Notes under the pieces: model-generated
Told to the model about the DNA's origin: nothing
Database searches by the model: none
What the model saw: the letters and a program-made list of their open reading frames with translations, nothing else
Translations under genes and position numbers: made by a program
Shown here: positions 21,060 to 32,610 of the stretch, piece after piece
Layout of the letters: each line of letters opens with the position of its first letter
Numbering within the stretch: position 1 is the first letter of the stretch
NCBI GenBank assembly: GCA_006176705.1
Contig: QRFJ01002503.1
Coordinates: 62,001-126,000, forward strand
Length of the DNA stretch: 64,000 bases
Source of the DNA: Cocos nucifera
Taxonomy: Eukaryota > Streptophyta > Magnoliopsida > Arecales > Arecaceae
Direction: 5' to 3'

Positions 21060-22740
21060 GTGACTATCGAAGTCCTCTTCTGGGCTCCATGTTGGTTCAG
21101 GTCGAAGCTCGGAGGGAGATCTCATCTCCAGCTAAAGTTGGTGTCAAAATTAAAGCTCGAAGGAGATCTCATCTCCAACCGAGATTAAAGTAGATCTCCT
21201 CTCATGCGGTCGAGATCGGAGGTTGAGCTCCTCAGAGGGGCTGATATTATCTTCAGCAGCCAAGGTTGACTCAGGAAAGATCTCCTCTCCTGCAGTCGCG
21301 GTTAATATGGGCGCTCGAGAGAGATCTGATCTCTGATCGAGATTGATGCGGTCGCTCAGGAGAGATCTCATCTCTGAGCGAGATTATCTCCGATCTTATC
21401 TCTGGCCAAGGTTAGCTCAGGCACTCGGAAGAGATCTTATATCTAGCTGAGGTTGTCGTGGGCCGAGGTAGTCATAGTCACTCGGGAGAGATCTTATCTC
21501 TGACCGAAGTTGACTCGATCGCTCGTCTCTGATCGAGATTGTCGCGGTCGCTCGAAGTTGGTCCCGACCCTCCGGAGAGATCTTATCTCCTATGGCCGAG
21601 GTTGCTTTGAGGAAAATCTTATCTTCTGCAGCCGAGATTAATGTGGGCGCTCGGAGGAGATCTTATCTCCTGCGGTCGAGTTTGCCTCGGGAGAGATCTT
21701 GTCTCCTACAGCCAAAGTTACGGGGAAGATCTTATCTCCTGCAGCCGAGTTTGCCTCGGGGAAGATCTTGCCTCCTGCAGTCGAAGTTGATGCGGGCGCT
21801 CGGGGAAGATCTTATCTCCTGCAACCAAGTTTGCCTCGGAAAAGATCTTATCTCCTATAGTCAAAGTTGGCCCGAACCCTCGAGGAAGATCTTACCTCCG
21901 ACGGTCGAGATTGGCTCGAGGGAGATCTTATCTCCTGTAGTCGAGGTCAGCTCGAGGGAGATCTTATCTCCTGCAGCTGAGGTTGATGCAGGTGCTCGTG
22001 GAAGATCTTATCTCTTGTGGTCGAGTTCGCCTCATGTGGCCGAGTTCACCTCGGGGGAGATCTTATCTTTCGCAGCCAAAATTTGCCCAAACCCTCGAGG
22101 GAGATCTTATCTCCTACGGTCGAGGTTGTCTCATAGGTTATCGCGGTTGTTTGAGAGAGATCTTATCTCTAGCCAAGATTGTCTATCTCTAGCCGAGATT
22201 ATCTCGGTCGCTCGAAAGAGATCTTATCTCTGATCGAGGTTGACGCGGTCGCTCGAAAGAGATCTTATCTCTAGCTGAGGTTATCATTCAGGAGAGATCT
22301 TATCTCTGACCGAGATTGTCGCTCGGAAGAGATCTTATCTCTGACCAAGGTTGTCTCAGTCGCTTGAAAGAGATCTTGTCTCTAGCGAGGTTGTCGCTCG
22401 GGAGAGATCTTATTCCTAGCCGAGGTTATCTCGGTCGCTCGAAAGAGATCTTATCTCTAGCCGAGAGTTATCGCTCGAAAGAGATCTTATCTCTGATCGA
22501 GGTTGTCTCGGTCACTTGGAAGAGATCTCTCTCTGGAGAGATCTTATCTCTGGTCGAGGTTATCCGAGATTGACGAGATTGTCTCATCGCTCGGGAGAGA
22601 TCTTATCTCTGATCGAGGTTGTCGCAGTCGCTCGGGAGAGATCTTATCTCTGACTGAGATTATCGCTTGGGAGAGATCTTATCTCTGACCGAAGTTGACG
22701 CGGTCGCTCGAAAAAGATCTTATCTCTGGCCGAGGTTGAA
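21060..22740. repeat. Minisatellite of ~35 variable units, 35-55 bp each
   Basis: Each unit holds GAGATCTTATCTC (arms GAGAT and ATCTC around CTT) then a GACCGAGGTTG.CTCGGTCGCTCG-like spacer of varying length. The core recurs near 21434, 21491, 21578, 21660, 21728, 21809, 21889, 21961, 22062, 22160, 22262, 22331, 22449, 22541, 22641 and 22720, among others. The first units (21.1-21.4 kb) are more diverged (GATCTCATCTCC). A 213-residue + frame at 21592-22233 is made of this repeat (RSYLLQPSLPRGRS-like) and is not taken as a gene. Confidence 0.9.
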
Positions 22741-22753
22741 GGTCTTTGACCTG

Positions 22754-22794
22754 GCCGTGTTAGGACGAGGTTCCCCTCCTGTTCCTAACACGGC
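22754..22794. repeat. Hairpin with 12-bp perfect stem
   Basis: GCCGTGTTAGGA at 22754-22765 pairs with TCCTAACACGGC at 22783-22794 (17-base loop, in which more bases pair imperfectly). It sits exactly between gag's downstream region and the minisatellite. Confidence 0.75.
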
Positions 22795-23109
22795 AACTAT
22801 TAACTGCTTTTTTTTCTATCATCACATAGTTTTTGTGCCTAGAAACAATATTATTGAAAGAAAAAAAAATTATTGAAAGAAAGTTACTGGCAACACATTT
22901 CCGAATTTTTTATATTTCAGGGTCATGGTAGCGTTGTTCCTCCGCGTTTCTTCAAGCGGATGACCTTTTCTATCTCATGCTGGCCTTCTTAATTTGGAGC
23001 ATGCTTCTCTTGGCTTTGATGCTGGGAGGTGACGAATCGCTGATGTACCAATCTACTCCCCGGGGTAACATTGATGATGCCATAAGGCGGCCGACCTTGT
23101 CGTTTCTAG

Positions 23110-24585
23110 TTACGGCAGCGTCCTTGATCGATCTTCTCCTACTTCAAGTCGGCATCGAAGAAATTTACCCAGCCGTCCCTTTCTGACGAGCTCCTCAATT
23201 TTATCTTGGAGCTGGATGTATTCCTCAGTATCGTGATCATAGTTGCGATGGTAGAGACAGTACTTGCTTCGATCGTGCTTGTTTGGGGGAGACCGTAATT
23301 CTTCTGATCTTGGCAGTTGGTTCTTAACTTCGGTGAGAATCTGAGTTCGAGGAGCGTTTAAGGAGGCGTAGTTGCGAAACCTTTCGGGAGGAGGGCTTCT
23401 TCATGCCCCTCTATCGAGGCTTCCTCGGTGGCGAGCTCGAGGAGTTCGGGCCCGTCTGCTCCTGGAGGAAGTCCGTGAGTGCGACCAAACTTCGCTCGGC
23501 TCTCCATCGACGGTGGGTCTATTATACTCGTCTGTCAGCCACTCCCTTAAGGCTTCTTCGTCCTTCAACTTGAAGGCTTCTTCCACACGGGCATATCTCT
23601 CGGTCCGAGCTAATAGATCGACGAAATCCCTGGGATACTTTTTTTTCAGGGAGAATATCAAGTCATTTTTCTGAAGGCCGCCCTTGAGTATGACCATCGC
23701 AACAAACTGATCCAGGTCTCGAACCTCCAATGCCGCAGCGTTAAACTGGATGACATAAGTTCGGATGGATTCTCCCTGCTTGTGCTTGACGTTCATCAGA
23801 AAATTCGAATCTCGATGCGGACGTCGGCTGCTGATGAAGTGAGCCATGAACTGACGGCTCATCTGGTCAAAAGAGAAGATCGTACTCGGCTTCAATGTCG
23901 AGTATCAATTTCTTGTTATTTTCTTTAAGATAGATGGAAAGGCTCGACACAGTATGGCATCTGAAGCACCGTGGAGTAGCATCATAGTCCGGAAGGCCTC
24001 CAGATGATCAATCGAATCAGAGGTTCCATCATAGCTTTAAAGTTGAGGAAGCTTGAAATTTGGTGGGACGGACTCTTGCATAATCTAGAGGAAGAAAGGG
24101 AGATCGGCGTGGATGTCAGCGTGATGAGCCGAAGCGACATGGCCAAGCTCTTCAATCCGTCGGTCCGTCTCCTGTAGTCTGTGATCAAGGACGTCGTCCT
24201 AGTTGCAGATCTTGGGGGAATTTCGACTACAAATGGAAAAGATCTTCTCTAGAGGAGAACCATGATCCGAACACGGATCCCCGACTCTTTGTTTCTCTTT
24301 CCAAGGGGTGGCGGATACACCGACCTGAGTATCCTTTCTTGGGGTTGATTTTCGACATTCGGATGGCGGATTTTCTGATGGAGTCATCGCCGAAGGCTGC
24401 TGCATGACCCGCATTACATCTGTGAGGCCATGGATCTGTCGAACAAGTAGGTTGAATTGCTCTACATCTACCGTGGGTATAGGTGAAACCTGAGTTGCCG
24501 AGGCTGAAGCAGGAGCAGACGGATCTGGATGGGATCGGACCGTGGAGGCCATCGATCGTCGAGTCGAGGCTCTCTTAGGAGGCAT
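23110..24585 (-). pseudogene. Ty3/gypsy gag (Tat/Athila-like), lightly decayed
   Basis: The natural start is the ATG at 24585 (MPPKRASTRRSMAST); the longer frame above it only reads through leader and LTR. Residues follow: a proline/serine-rich head, FNLLVRQIHGLTDVMR at about 24455-24408, and a linker with stops near 24197 and after 24110. Then HLEAFRTMMLLHGASDAILC at about 24010-23950, MSRQFMAHFISSRRP at 23860-23816 and the capsid core LMNVKHKQGESIRTYVIQFN at 23800-23741. RDFVDLLARTERYARVEEAF lies at 23626-23567. The C-terminal knuckle-like KYCLYHRNYDHDTEE lies at about 23258-23214, followed by IEELVRKGRLGKF to about 23157. Two or three stops or frameshifts break an otherwise readable protein. 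Gag packages the RNA; with no pol, this family relied on other elements. Better preserved than the gypsy gag around it, which fits a younger insertion. Confidence 0.85.
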
Positions 24586-24694
24586 TTTTTCTTCGAAAAA
24601 GAACTCTAAGAAAAGAGATATCCATAGAGGGAAGAGAGAAATCATCGTCGAGCACTCCTTTAAGAACAAAAAAATCTTGGAGATTCGAGCTTTT

Positions 24695-24709
24695 CCTCTA
24701 GCGCCAATC
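24695..24709 (-). other. Primer-binding site of the TR-GAG element
   Basis: On - GATTGGCGCTAGAGG starts at the LTR edge. TGGCGCTAGAGGAAGG-type sites are common in plant gypsy elements. Confidence 0.75.
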
Positions 24710-25815
24710 TGTTGACGCAAAATTTGATCATCGCCAGAATCAGTTGGAGCGGAGGTGGACGAGGTCGCCACCGAAGACCTGCAAAATAAAGTTCCATCCG
24801 GAGTCGGTGGGGGGTGGCTCCGGTAGAACCCTCCGACGATCAAGTCAGCTCTGACCAACAGGAATGGAGTGCTCGAGAATGAGTTCCACAGAGCTTAGAG
24901 AAGAAGAGGATAGCCCTCCGACGATCAAGTCAGCTCTAGCCAACAGAAATGGAGTGCTCGAAAATAAGTTCCACAGAGTTTAGAGAAGAAGAGGCGAGCT
25001 TAGAGCTTGGGGTTAGCATATCTGAAAGGTCCTTTTTATAGGTGGAGCTTGATGGTGATAGTTGTAGCCGCATGTTGATTGGCCGCTCGAGGTCCGACGG
25101 GGTCAGTCCTAGGGAAAGGCATCGTCTGTAGCGCTGCCTGCAACAGATTGATGGTGACAGCCATCGCCATCTGAGAGCGGATTGCTGTCGCTTACGACGG
25201 ACTGATGGTGATGGCTGCAGCTGTCTTGATACTGAGTCGCTCGGACCGAATGAAGGGTTGAAGGGCTTTGACGTGTATCCATTTCGGAGAAGTTCGGACT
25301 CCTGAAGAGGAAGCTCAGAAGGAGTTCGATTTCTGTAGGCGTCTGGCTGGAGGTGTGCGGCTAAGGCTCGATCATTGGAAAGTTTGGTAGGAGCTCGACC
25401 GATCGAAGGGGATGTCTGAGAGGAGTCTGGCTCCTGAAGAAGTCCAGTCGAAGGGGGTGTCTGAAAAAAGTTCGGCTCCTGAAGAAGTCCGAAGGAGCTC
25501 AGCTGCTACCCAGTTTGGCCGACTGTAAGAGTTCGATCGAAGAAAAACCTTGAAGGAAGTTTGGCTCCCGCAGGCGCCTGACTGGAGGAGCGTGGAGAGA
25601 GTTTGGCTCTTGCGGGAGTCCGACTGAAGCTCGGCCGCTGAGGAGTTCGACTAAAGTCTGACCGCTGAGAGTCCGAAGGAGCTCGACTGCTAAGCAGTTC
25701 GGCCGACTGTAGGAGTTCGGCCAAGAGCCGTCCGCTGAATCTCTTTTGTGGCTACTGACCGCATTAGGCTGAGCACCAAACTGAACTTTGGTAGGAGTGG
25801 GGTTTACCCCCAACA
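24710..25815 (-). mobile_element. 5' LTR of the TR-GAG element
   Basis: On - begins TGTTGGGGGTAAACCCC at 25815 and ends TTTTGCGTCAACA at 24710. A TATA-like TTTTTATAG-type box lies near 25033 (on + as CCTTTTTATAGG). Confidence 0.88.
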
Positions 25816-25904
25816 GATAGTAAAGGAGGCATTTTTTCAACTTCAATTCTGATTTAATTGGAGCTAAATCCTCTAAAGAAAGGAAGCCCTAATTCTAAAA
25901 AATT

Positions 25905-26566
25905 TTCAAACTCGATGTGGACCACTTTGCCCACTATGGATAGGGCTGAATAGGGTCTAGAAGCAAGATCCACTACATTAGAAAGCCAATTTACAAGCCA
26001 AATCTCTGAAGGCCATAACTTGATCGTACAATATCCTATTTTGATGATTTTCTTTTGAAATTGGGCATTTTTCGAGATCTATGACATGATGCTGCCTTGT
26101 TAAGAGGGCTGCATTCCTAGTGATTATAATGAAATTTCTTCATTTGGACCTCAAAATTGGCCGGTTGGTTCAAAAATTTTTCTTTTGGATAAGATGATGA
26201 TCAAGTGTAGCTTTCAATTTGAGAAGAATTTGGTACAGTGACAAAGGTAGAATTGATGTAGAAGTCGAGATTTATCTTCTAAAGAATTTTTAGTTTTTCC
26301 AGATTATTTCTATTAGACACCTCTATTTTAGATAAAAGAGTTCTTTAGAACTAAAAGAGGAATCAGACTCAACTTATATAAGGATGGACCTCATTATTAT
26401 AAATAGAGGATATATAACTTATTATTAATCATTGAAAAAAATAAAAGAGAAAGTAGAGGGACTTGGTCTCTGCTTTTGAAAAAATTCTTCTTTTTTTCTA
26501 CTTTTTCTTTGTAAGATTCGAGTTGTGTGGGTTAAAAAAAATCTTTCTTCTTTTCTGATTGGATCA
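25905..26566 (+). mobile_element. 3' LTR of the gag-protease gypsy
   Basis: Copy of 17385-18032; ends GGATCA at 26566, directly followed by the resumed minisatellite. The start is probably near 25840, after a TAAAGGAGGC polypurine-like tract. Confidence 0.8.
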
Positions 26567-26665
26567 CCCCTGATGCTAAGGAACCATAGTCATCGACCTA
26601 TTGGCTGGGAGTACCTAGAGGTTTAGGCCCCATGACACTAAAGTCTGTAGGTCGGTAGTGTTGAG
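26567..26665. repeat. 60-62 bp minisatellite, right part (~1.5 units)
   Basis: CCCCTGATGCTAAGGA.CC..AG.CATCGACC.ATTGGCTGGGAGTACC.AGAGGTTT matches the units at 17245-17350; next unit starts at 26620. Confidence 0.8.
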
Positions 26666-26739
26666 GATACATCCAACTTGTAATGCTTTGCAAGATGGTG
26701 TAATTTGCAAGAGGGCTGAAACATACTTTATTAACCATG

Positions 26740-27035
26740 AGTAGTAAAGGCTACAATATTTAGTATTTACAATTCTTAATAATGGTATACTATGAAATTG
26801 TTAGAGTTTCAAGTTTAGAGTATAGATACCTTGTCCAACTTTTCAAGTTGGTAGGTGCCAGATGGATGACCATGATTGCTTGGTATGGGACATTCCAATT
26901 TAGTGCAACCTTTACATGTTCTCCTCATTCTCTAATGATGGCTTTTTGAAGCATGAGATCTCTAGGTCAGACTAGCTAAGCATTGATGTAGGTGTTGTAG
27001 CACTAAGCCACTCACTGTTGGTAGGCTTAATAGAA
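26740..27035 (-). pseudogene. Integrase C-terminal end of the outer gypsy (part 2)
   Basis: On - : AYQQ.VA.CYNTYINA at about 27032-26985, then a PRDLMLQKAIIRE-like stretch and VKVALNWNVPYQAIMVIHLA to about 26845, then LKSWTRYLYSK. The order (basic YN, PxDLVL, LxPxWxGPY-like, W..LR.Y) is that of the chromodomain-less gypsy integrase tail. Contains stops. It continues part 1 (29520-29895) across the inserted solo LTR. Confidence 0.7.
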
Positions 27036-27040
27036 AACTT

Positions 27041-29517
27041 TGTAGGATTTCATGCATGTATTTCAATTTTTTTTCAAAAAATTATCAAGCAAAAAACTTA
27101 GATTAATCCTATTAATCTATTTATGCATATGAGCAGATCATTAAATATCTACATCCAGGATCTATAACATGATATAAGGCATGTGTAAATCTAAAAAATA
27201 AAAGATAAATAGGTATTGATCATATCAATACCATTCTAGATCGAATCTAGTATGTAATAGAGATAAGATCTCTATACCTGAGCATGGATCGAGAACTCCT
27301 CTATTGATTTCATGGATAAGATTGTTGCTCAGAGCCACATAGAATGTCCGATCTCTACAGGTTGTCTACACGAAGATCCTACGCTGATTGGAGGTTCGAT
27401 GATTGAAGATTTGCATGAGGTGCTAGCTCCTTGCAAATTCCTCTGATGGTTGATTTGAATTATTTTTCTTCAGATCTCTTGGACTCTTCACAAGATGAAA
27501 AAGTAGAGGAGGATTAAAGAGAGAGACTCTTCCTCTCTTATCTCTCAAAATTATATGGAAGGAGGATCAAAAATCTAGAGAAGAATCCCTTTTTCTCTTC
27601 TTTCTTTTCTCTCAACAGGACATGTACTAAAGATGTCCTAATGAAACCCCATGCCCCCAAAAGAATAGTGCCCCAATTCCCATGCCTAACACTCCTTTTC
27701 CATGGTGAAGAACTCTTTTTAAAATCTCACGCCAAGAGTCCTCTTAAATAGGGAGTTCAAGAGGAATCCTAGTCTAGGTTAAATACCTAGAAAAGAAATG
27801 ACAAAGGAAGCAAGTGTAGGGGGCATCCAACTCTTGGACGCCTCCTATCTTTTTCTAGGCATGGGATACCAAAAAGCACGCACAAATTTCTTCTTTTCCA
27901 TGCCAAAAATTAGATCAAAATCTAATTTAATTAGGCACCTAATGTGTATAGAGTTTAGAAATATTGAAACTATCAAATAGAGTTCTAAGTCAAAACAATA
28001 TACCTTGTTTGACCTAATCAATACTTATTTCCAAACCAAGAGGGAGGGGCGTGCGTCGGGCTTTCTTAGGCATGAGGAATCTCATGCAAAACTTAGAAGA
28101 AAGTGGGCATGGGGCTTGGAAAGTTAGCACAAGGAAGGAAAGAGAGTCCCAGTCCAACTGGACTCTTATTCTCTTTGGTCAAACCAAAATTAAATCTATT
28201 TAAATTAAGATTGATGCAACCTGATTAAGGATAATCCTAGTTCAATTAGGAGCCAATTTAAATTAGACTAAATCTTATTTAAATCTAATTTAAATTCTAA
28301 GCTAATTAGAAATTAGGTGCACATAAATTCTAATCGAATAGAAAATTGATCTTCTTTGTAATTGGATTATCTCATAAATCAATTAGACTTGACCTAATCA
28401 AGTCCAAACCAAACCAAATTAAATTTAATTCAATTAGACTTGATCTCAGCCCTAATGCTCAATCAAATTAAGGCAATTAGTAATCTAATTGCTAATTAAT
28501 CCTCCTACAATACTTACATTAGATCAATCATCAATCGTATTGATGATTCGATCCTAAAATAATTTATAATCATTGACCAATCATCCAATCAGATAGAAAT
28601 CTCTAATGTGTGTAATCGCATAGATTTGAACCTAAGTCGATAGTATAGGAATAAATTTTTGTATCAATCGAAGTGACCATCTAGCAATAATATCCGATGT
28701 TTAGATAGGTCGAATGTATATAAAGCAATATTTAAGAATCCACTCGAATATGATTATCATATAATTCATCTCTTTGACCTCTATATTTAGAATAACTCAG
28801 AGTTAAACTATCAATCCCAAAAAAGTATATCCATAATATGTCTCAATGCAATCAATCCTGTGACTCCTCATAAGGACTATCCTGATCAAAATTTTGCTAA
28901 ATTAAAACATAATACAATATATCTCTTGAAATCAAGAGTGGTCAATCCCATCTTGACTCACTCACCGACTTCATAAGTACTTGACTATATCTAAAAATCT
29001 TCCATCATTGAATTAGAAATTAAAATAGTTCGACACCAAACTACAGTGAGTTTTTTATAAGTCACCGTGGTGATCTCAGGTCGAAGGGATACTTATATCC
29101 ATATCTCTTTAAAGCAAATCTTGATAGTAGAATACTCTAGAGTTGATCACATTCAGTGCAAATGTATCTCTATATCTCATCTGCATGCCACATCAGTATC
29201 TCCATACTTCTTGGTTAAGAGAACAACCAACTCATATGGCACACAATGATTTATACTCGATAAATATTATCATCCTAGATAACAATGTATTATTTGATTG
29301 CAAACAGATTTAAGGACTAAACGATAAATCCTTCTTTATTGATTTTAAATAGTCTTAAGGACTTCATCACAATACAAAAGTTCATAAAAGAAAGATGCAC
29401 AACCTATGATGAATAAGCTAAAATAATTTTTTTATTTATATTAAATCATACATAATTTACAAAATTAGCTCAACCGTCAACAGACTGACGATTGACTTTG
29501 AAACATAATTTCCAACA
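27041..29517 (-). mobile_element. Solo LTR, probably copia type (2.48 kb)
   Basis: On - it starts TGTTGGAAATTATG at 29517 and ends ATGAAATCCTACA at 27041 (TG..CA), and it cuts cleanly into the integrase reading of the outer gypsy. No primer site, gag or pol inside. Possible target duplication: AGCTT before, AAGTT after, 3 of 5 bases. The length, the AT-rich start and the leader-like 3' region resemble long plant copia LTRs. Frames inside (60 residues at 27798 and 29067) are not genes. Confidence 0.65.
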
Positions 29518-29519
29518 AA

Positions 29520-29895
29520 GCTACTATTCATATCTAAGTTTGCTTACTTGTCTCCTTGAGTAGATCAAAATTAGCCCTAATGTTGTTGAAGTTCCTTTCT
29601 CATTATAAGCCTCCATGCTATGAGATGGTAAGCCTATCTTCATGGGAATGACCACTTTATATTGAAGGCAAAATTGAAAGATGTCTCCCTAATTGACATC
29701 TATTGAGTAGTGTGGTAGGCTTATAATATACTAGGCAGCTCGTCCACCCGTAGATCTTTAACTCAATCAAATTTGGTCTTCAAGCTTTACAAAACAGTAT
29801 AGCTGGTTACCTCAAACACTCCATTGGCTTGTGGATTGCCGATCAAAGAAAGTTGATGGTCAATATCCAGCTCAACGAAAAATCCTTAAACCGAA
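29520..29895 (-). pseudogene. Integrase fragment of the outer gypsy (part 1)
   Basis: On - : FFVELDIDHQLSLIGNPQAN at about 29883-29824, GVFEVTSYTVL at 29823-29790, LKTKFD.VKDLRVDELPSIL at about 29786-29725, AYHTTQ.MSIRETSFNFAF to 29670. Corresponds to the HPQANGQ.E..NRTIL...L...LWAYRTT region of gypsy integrase. Several stops. At its upstream end it joins gag without RT. Confidence 0.75.
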
Positions 29896-29899
29896 TGTT

Positions 29900-30490
<591 letters not shown>

Positions 30491-30789
30491 ACCTACTACA
30501 TGAGCAAGTTAAATTGCTATGTTAATGCCCTAGAGGCTAATTAAGGGTATTGAGATCTTTGGAGGTTGTGATAGGAACTATTGGACTTCAGTTAAGCCTT
30601 GTTAGTGGTGGATCAATTGTTGTTCCTTCTAAATTTTATGGCTTCAGATCTCCTTTTCTTTCATTCTCATAATCAATTGCTGCCCAAAACCCAACACAAC
30701 AAAGTTAGTGAGCTGATGCTGGTGATGGTACATTGGTCAGCTTGAGTATGGTTGGTCTACATGGTGTGTGATCCAACCTGTGAACAGAA

Positions 30790-31170
30790 AGATAATTGAG
30801 GGTTACTGAAACTCGTCCAACTTAGAACCCCTTCAATGTCTAAGTTAGATAGAACTTTAGTGGAACAAAATTTAAGGAAGAAAAGAGAGCTAAAGAGCAT
30901 CAGCTACGAGCTATAAGCAAGGTGAACATCTTATACTTGGGGTCTTCTTGCCTGGACGTGCTGTTACATCCTTGGATGAGCAGAGAGTGAGAGACCATTA
31001 CAATCTAAGCACAAGATACTTAGATGAGCTATTACATCTTTCCTTATATGCTATCCTAAGATCTCGTCTGCTTGTAACCATTCGTGATATTTGCTCATAG
31101 GTCTGTATGGTCGTTTATTGTGCATGTTACATGTCACTCAGCTATTGATTGATGTAATTGAGATTATGAT
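30790..31170 (-). mobile_element. Probable 5' LTR of the outer gypsy
   Basis: Lies upstream of gag on - and has a mixed-composition, promoter-like character unlike its flanks. No second copy was aligned, so ends and identity are tentative. From 31170 to 31690 nothing else was recognised. Confidence 0.35.
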
Positions 31171-31689
31171 AGATGTCCAATTCCGGCTATATCACTACAA
31201 AACCTAAATATCTAGTATATCATTTTTTTAGATACTATTTATATAATTTTTAGAAAAAAATTATCTGTACTATAATTATTTAAATCAAAGATTTAAGAAT
31301 GTTGTTTGTAATTTGAATTCAGAATATCTAATTACAGAGATAAAATCATTCCAATAAGCCCGAGTTGTACGTTGTATTACTACCCCCTGTTCTCTCGTAC
31401 TAGATCCCAGCATGCAATAGGGCCTGGCAGCCGTCTGATCCCCGTCACACCCACAACATAAACGCTCGATTTCGCTTAGCCTGGTCAACCACTTCTAGAG
31501 TTCCATCTTTCCTCTCAACGTGGCGTTTTACGTGCTGTTTGGATTGGGGGTACACGGGGTTCATAAGGGGAGGGGAAGGGAGCGTAAAGAATGAACCCCT
31601 CTTTGGGTTGGCATCCATCTCCATTGACCGATCATATCATCATCTCCGTCTCTGTGAGTTCTCGCCCACAACCATAGCATCAATTCGCT

Positions 31690-32539
31690 ATGTTCCCTTC
31701 TCTCCCCTCCTATTCCTCTCTCTTCCTGCTATGCCTTCTACTCTTCTTCCTCCTCCTCAACCATTCCTCTCCAGCCGCCGCCGGTCTCCTCGGCCAAATA
31801 TGCGGCAAGACCGGCAAGTACACCACCAACAGCACCTACGCTTCCAACCTCAACCTCCTCCTCACCTCCCTCGACTCCAACACTTCCCTCTTCGGTGGCT
31901 TCTCCAAAGCCACCATCGGTCAGATCCCCAACCGAATCTACGGCCTCGCCCTCTGCCGCGGCGACACGGGCGCCTCCGTCTGCCGCTCCTGTCTCGACAC
32001 CGCCATCCAGGACGCCCCCAATCTCTGCCCCTACGCCAAAGGCACCATCATCTGGTACGACCACTGCCTCCTCCACTACTCCAATCAGCGTTTCCTCTCG
32101 ACCATCGACACCTCGAACGAGATCTTCATGTATAACATCTACAAAATAACCGATCCCAGCCGGTTCGACAAGCTTCTCGACGTGCTCATGGGCAGGATAG
32201 CCGACTGGGCTGCCTACAATTCGACCAAGATGTTCGCGACCGGAGAGATGACGAACTCCACCAACCCTCCTTTTCCAACGATACATGGACTGGCGCAGTG
32301 CACTTGGGACCTGTCCAGGAGCCAGTGCCGGCGGTGCCTCAGCGGCGTCCTTGACCCGAGACCCTCCATGTTTGAGGGGAAGAGGGGAGCGAGGGTGCTT
32401 GGAGGGAGCTGCAATTATAGGTACGAGATATACCCCTTCTATGCAGGGGCACCGACGCTAAGGCTTCAGTCCCCGCTAGAGACCGCACCGCCACCGGCAC
32501 CCATGGCGCCTCCACTTGTTACTCCAGCCGGAAAAGAAG
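31690..32539 (+). CDS. CRK exon 1: signal peptide and two DUF26 (Gnk2-like) domains
   Basis: The ATG at 31690 opens MFPSLPSYSSLFLLCLLL, a hydrophobic signal peptide to about residue 31. DUF26 domain 1 (about 35-140) has the C-x8-C-x2-C motif at C89, C98 and C101, with C38, C113 and C126 as likely partners. Domain 2 (about 155-255) repeats it at C204, C213 and C216, with C241. A proline-rich stalk (PPPAPMAPP) follows. The frame is intact and GC-rich, unlike the DNA around it. A GT at 32540 after GGAAAAGAAG gives a phase-1 donor that joins the exon at 35129 as G-K-K-T-N. If unspliced, the frame would stop at 32581-32583, giving a 297-residue secreted two-DUF26 protein. Antisense and shifted frames here reflect the high GC content. 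Confidence 0.9.
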
Positions 32540-32610
32540 GTAGGGGGTATAAGATTGTTATTTCCAGCGCCAGTGAGCTTTAGTTACGATAGCCTAGAGT
32601 TCAGTTTATG

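Larger units (their letters stand above)
19895..25815 (-). mobile_element. Gag-only LTR retrotransposon (TR-GAG type), 5.9 kb
   Basis: Two 1.1-kb LTRs (19895-21006 and 24710-25815) flank a 3.7-kb interior. GATAG occurs immediately outside both ends (19890-19894 and 25816-25820), a perfect 5-bp target duplication. On the - strand the interior runs primer site, gag, a spacer hairpin, a huge minisatellite and a polypurine tract (TTGGGGAGACTA, 21007-21020 on -). No protease, RT or integrase is seen, and there is no room for them. It fits the TR-GAG class of non-autonomous plant elements and must have moved with help from an autonomous relative. Inserted in the + gypsy. Confidence 0.9.
17355..26566 (+). 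mobile_element. Ty3/gypsy element with gag and protease only, split by another LTR element
   Basis: The ends are long direct repeats. 17385-18032 and 25905-26566 share TGTGGAC.ACTTT..CCACTATGGATA, AAGATCCAC, CGAAGGCCATAACTT-like and TTCTTTGTGAGATTCGAGTTG-like words and end in GGATCA. A primer site follows the left one. Gag and protease occupy 18066-19570, then the sequence runs to 19894, where a 5.9 kb element is inserted, and resumes at 25821 towards the 3' LTR. No RT, RNase H or integrase is present. Exact outer ends and target duplication are not clear; the insertion site is inside the 60-62 bp array. Confidence 0.8.

Noticed and set aside
21592..22233. 213-codon open frame on +, with a second of 85 codons after it
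   Set aside because: Made wholly of the GATCTTATCTC minisatellite, antisense to the element's gag, with no known domain.
21060..22740. CRISPR-like array
   Set aside because: Plant nuclear context; spacers are variants of one another and cas genes are absent. It is a minisatellite.
24586..24858. Longer N-terminus for the TR-GAG gag
   Set aside because: The extra codons read through the LTR and primer site; the natural start is MPPKR at 24585.
31738..32286. 182-codon antisense frame over the CRK exon
   Set aside because: GC-rich exon with G/C third positions keeps the opposite strand open; valine/glycine/glutamate-rich with no domain.
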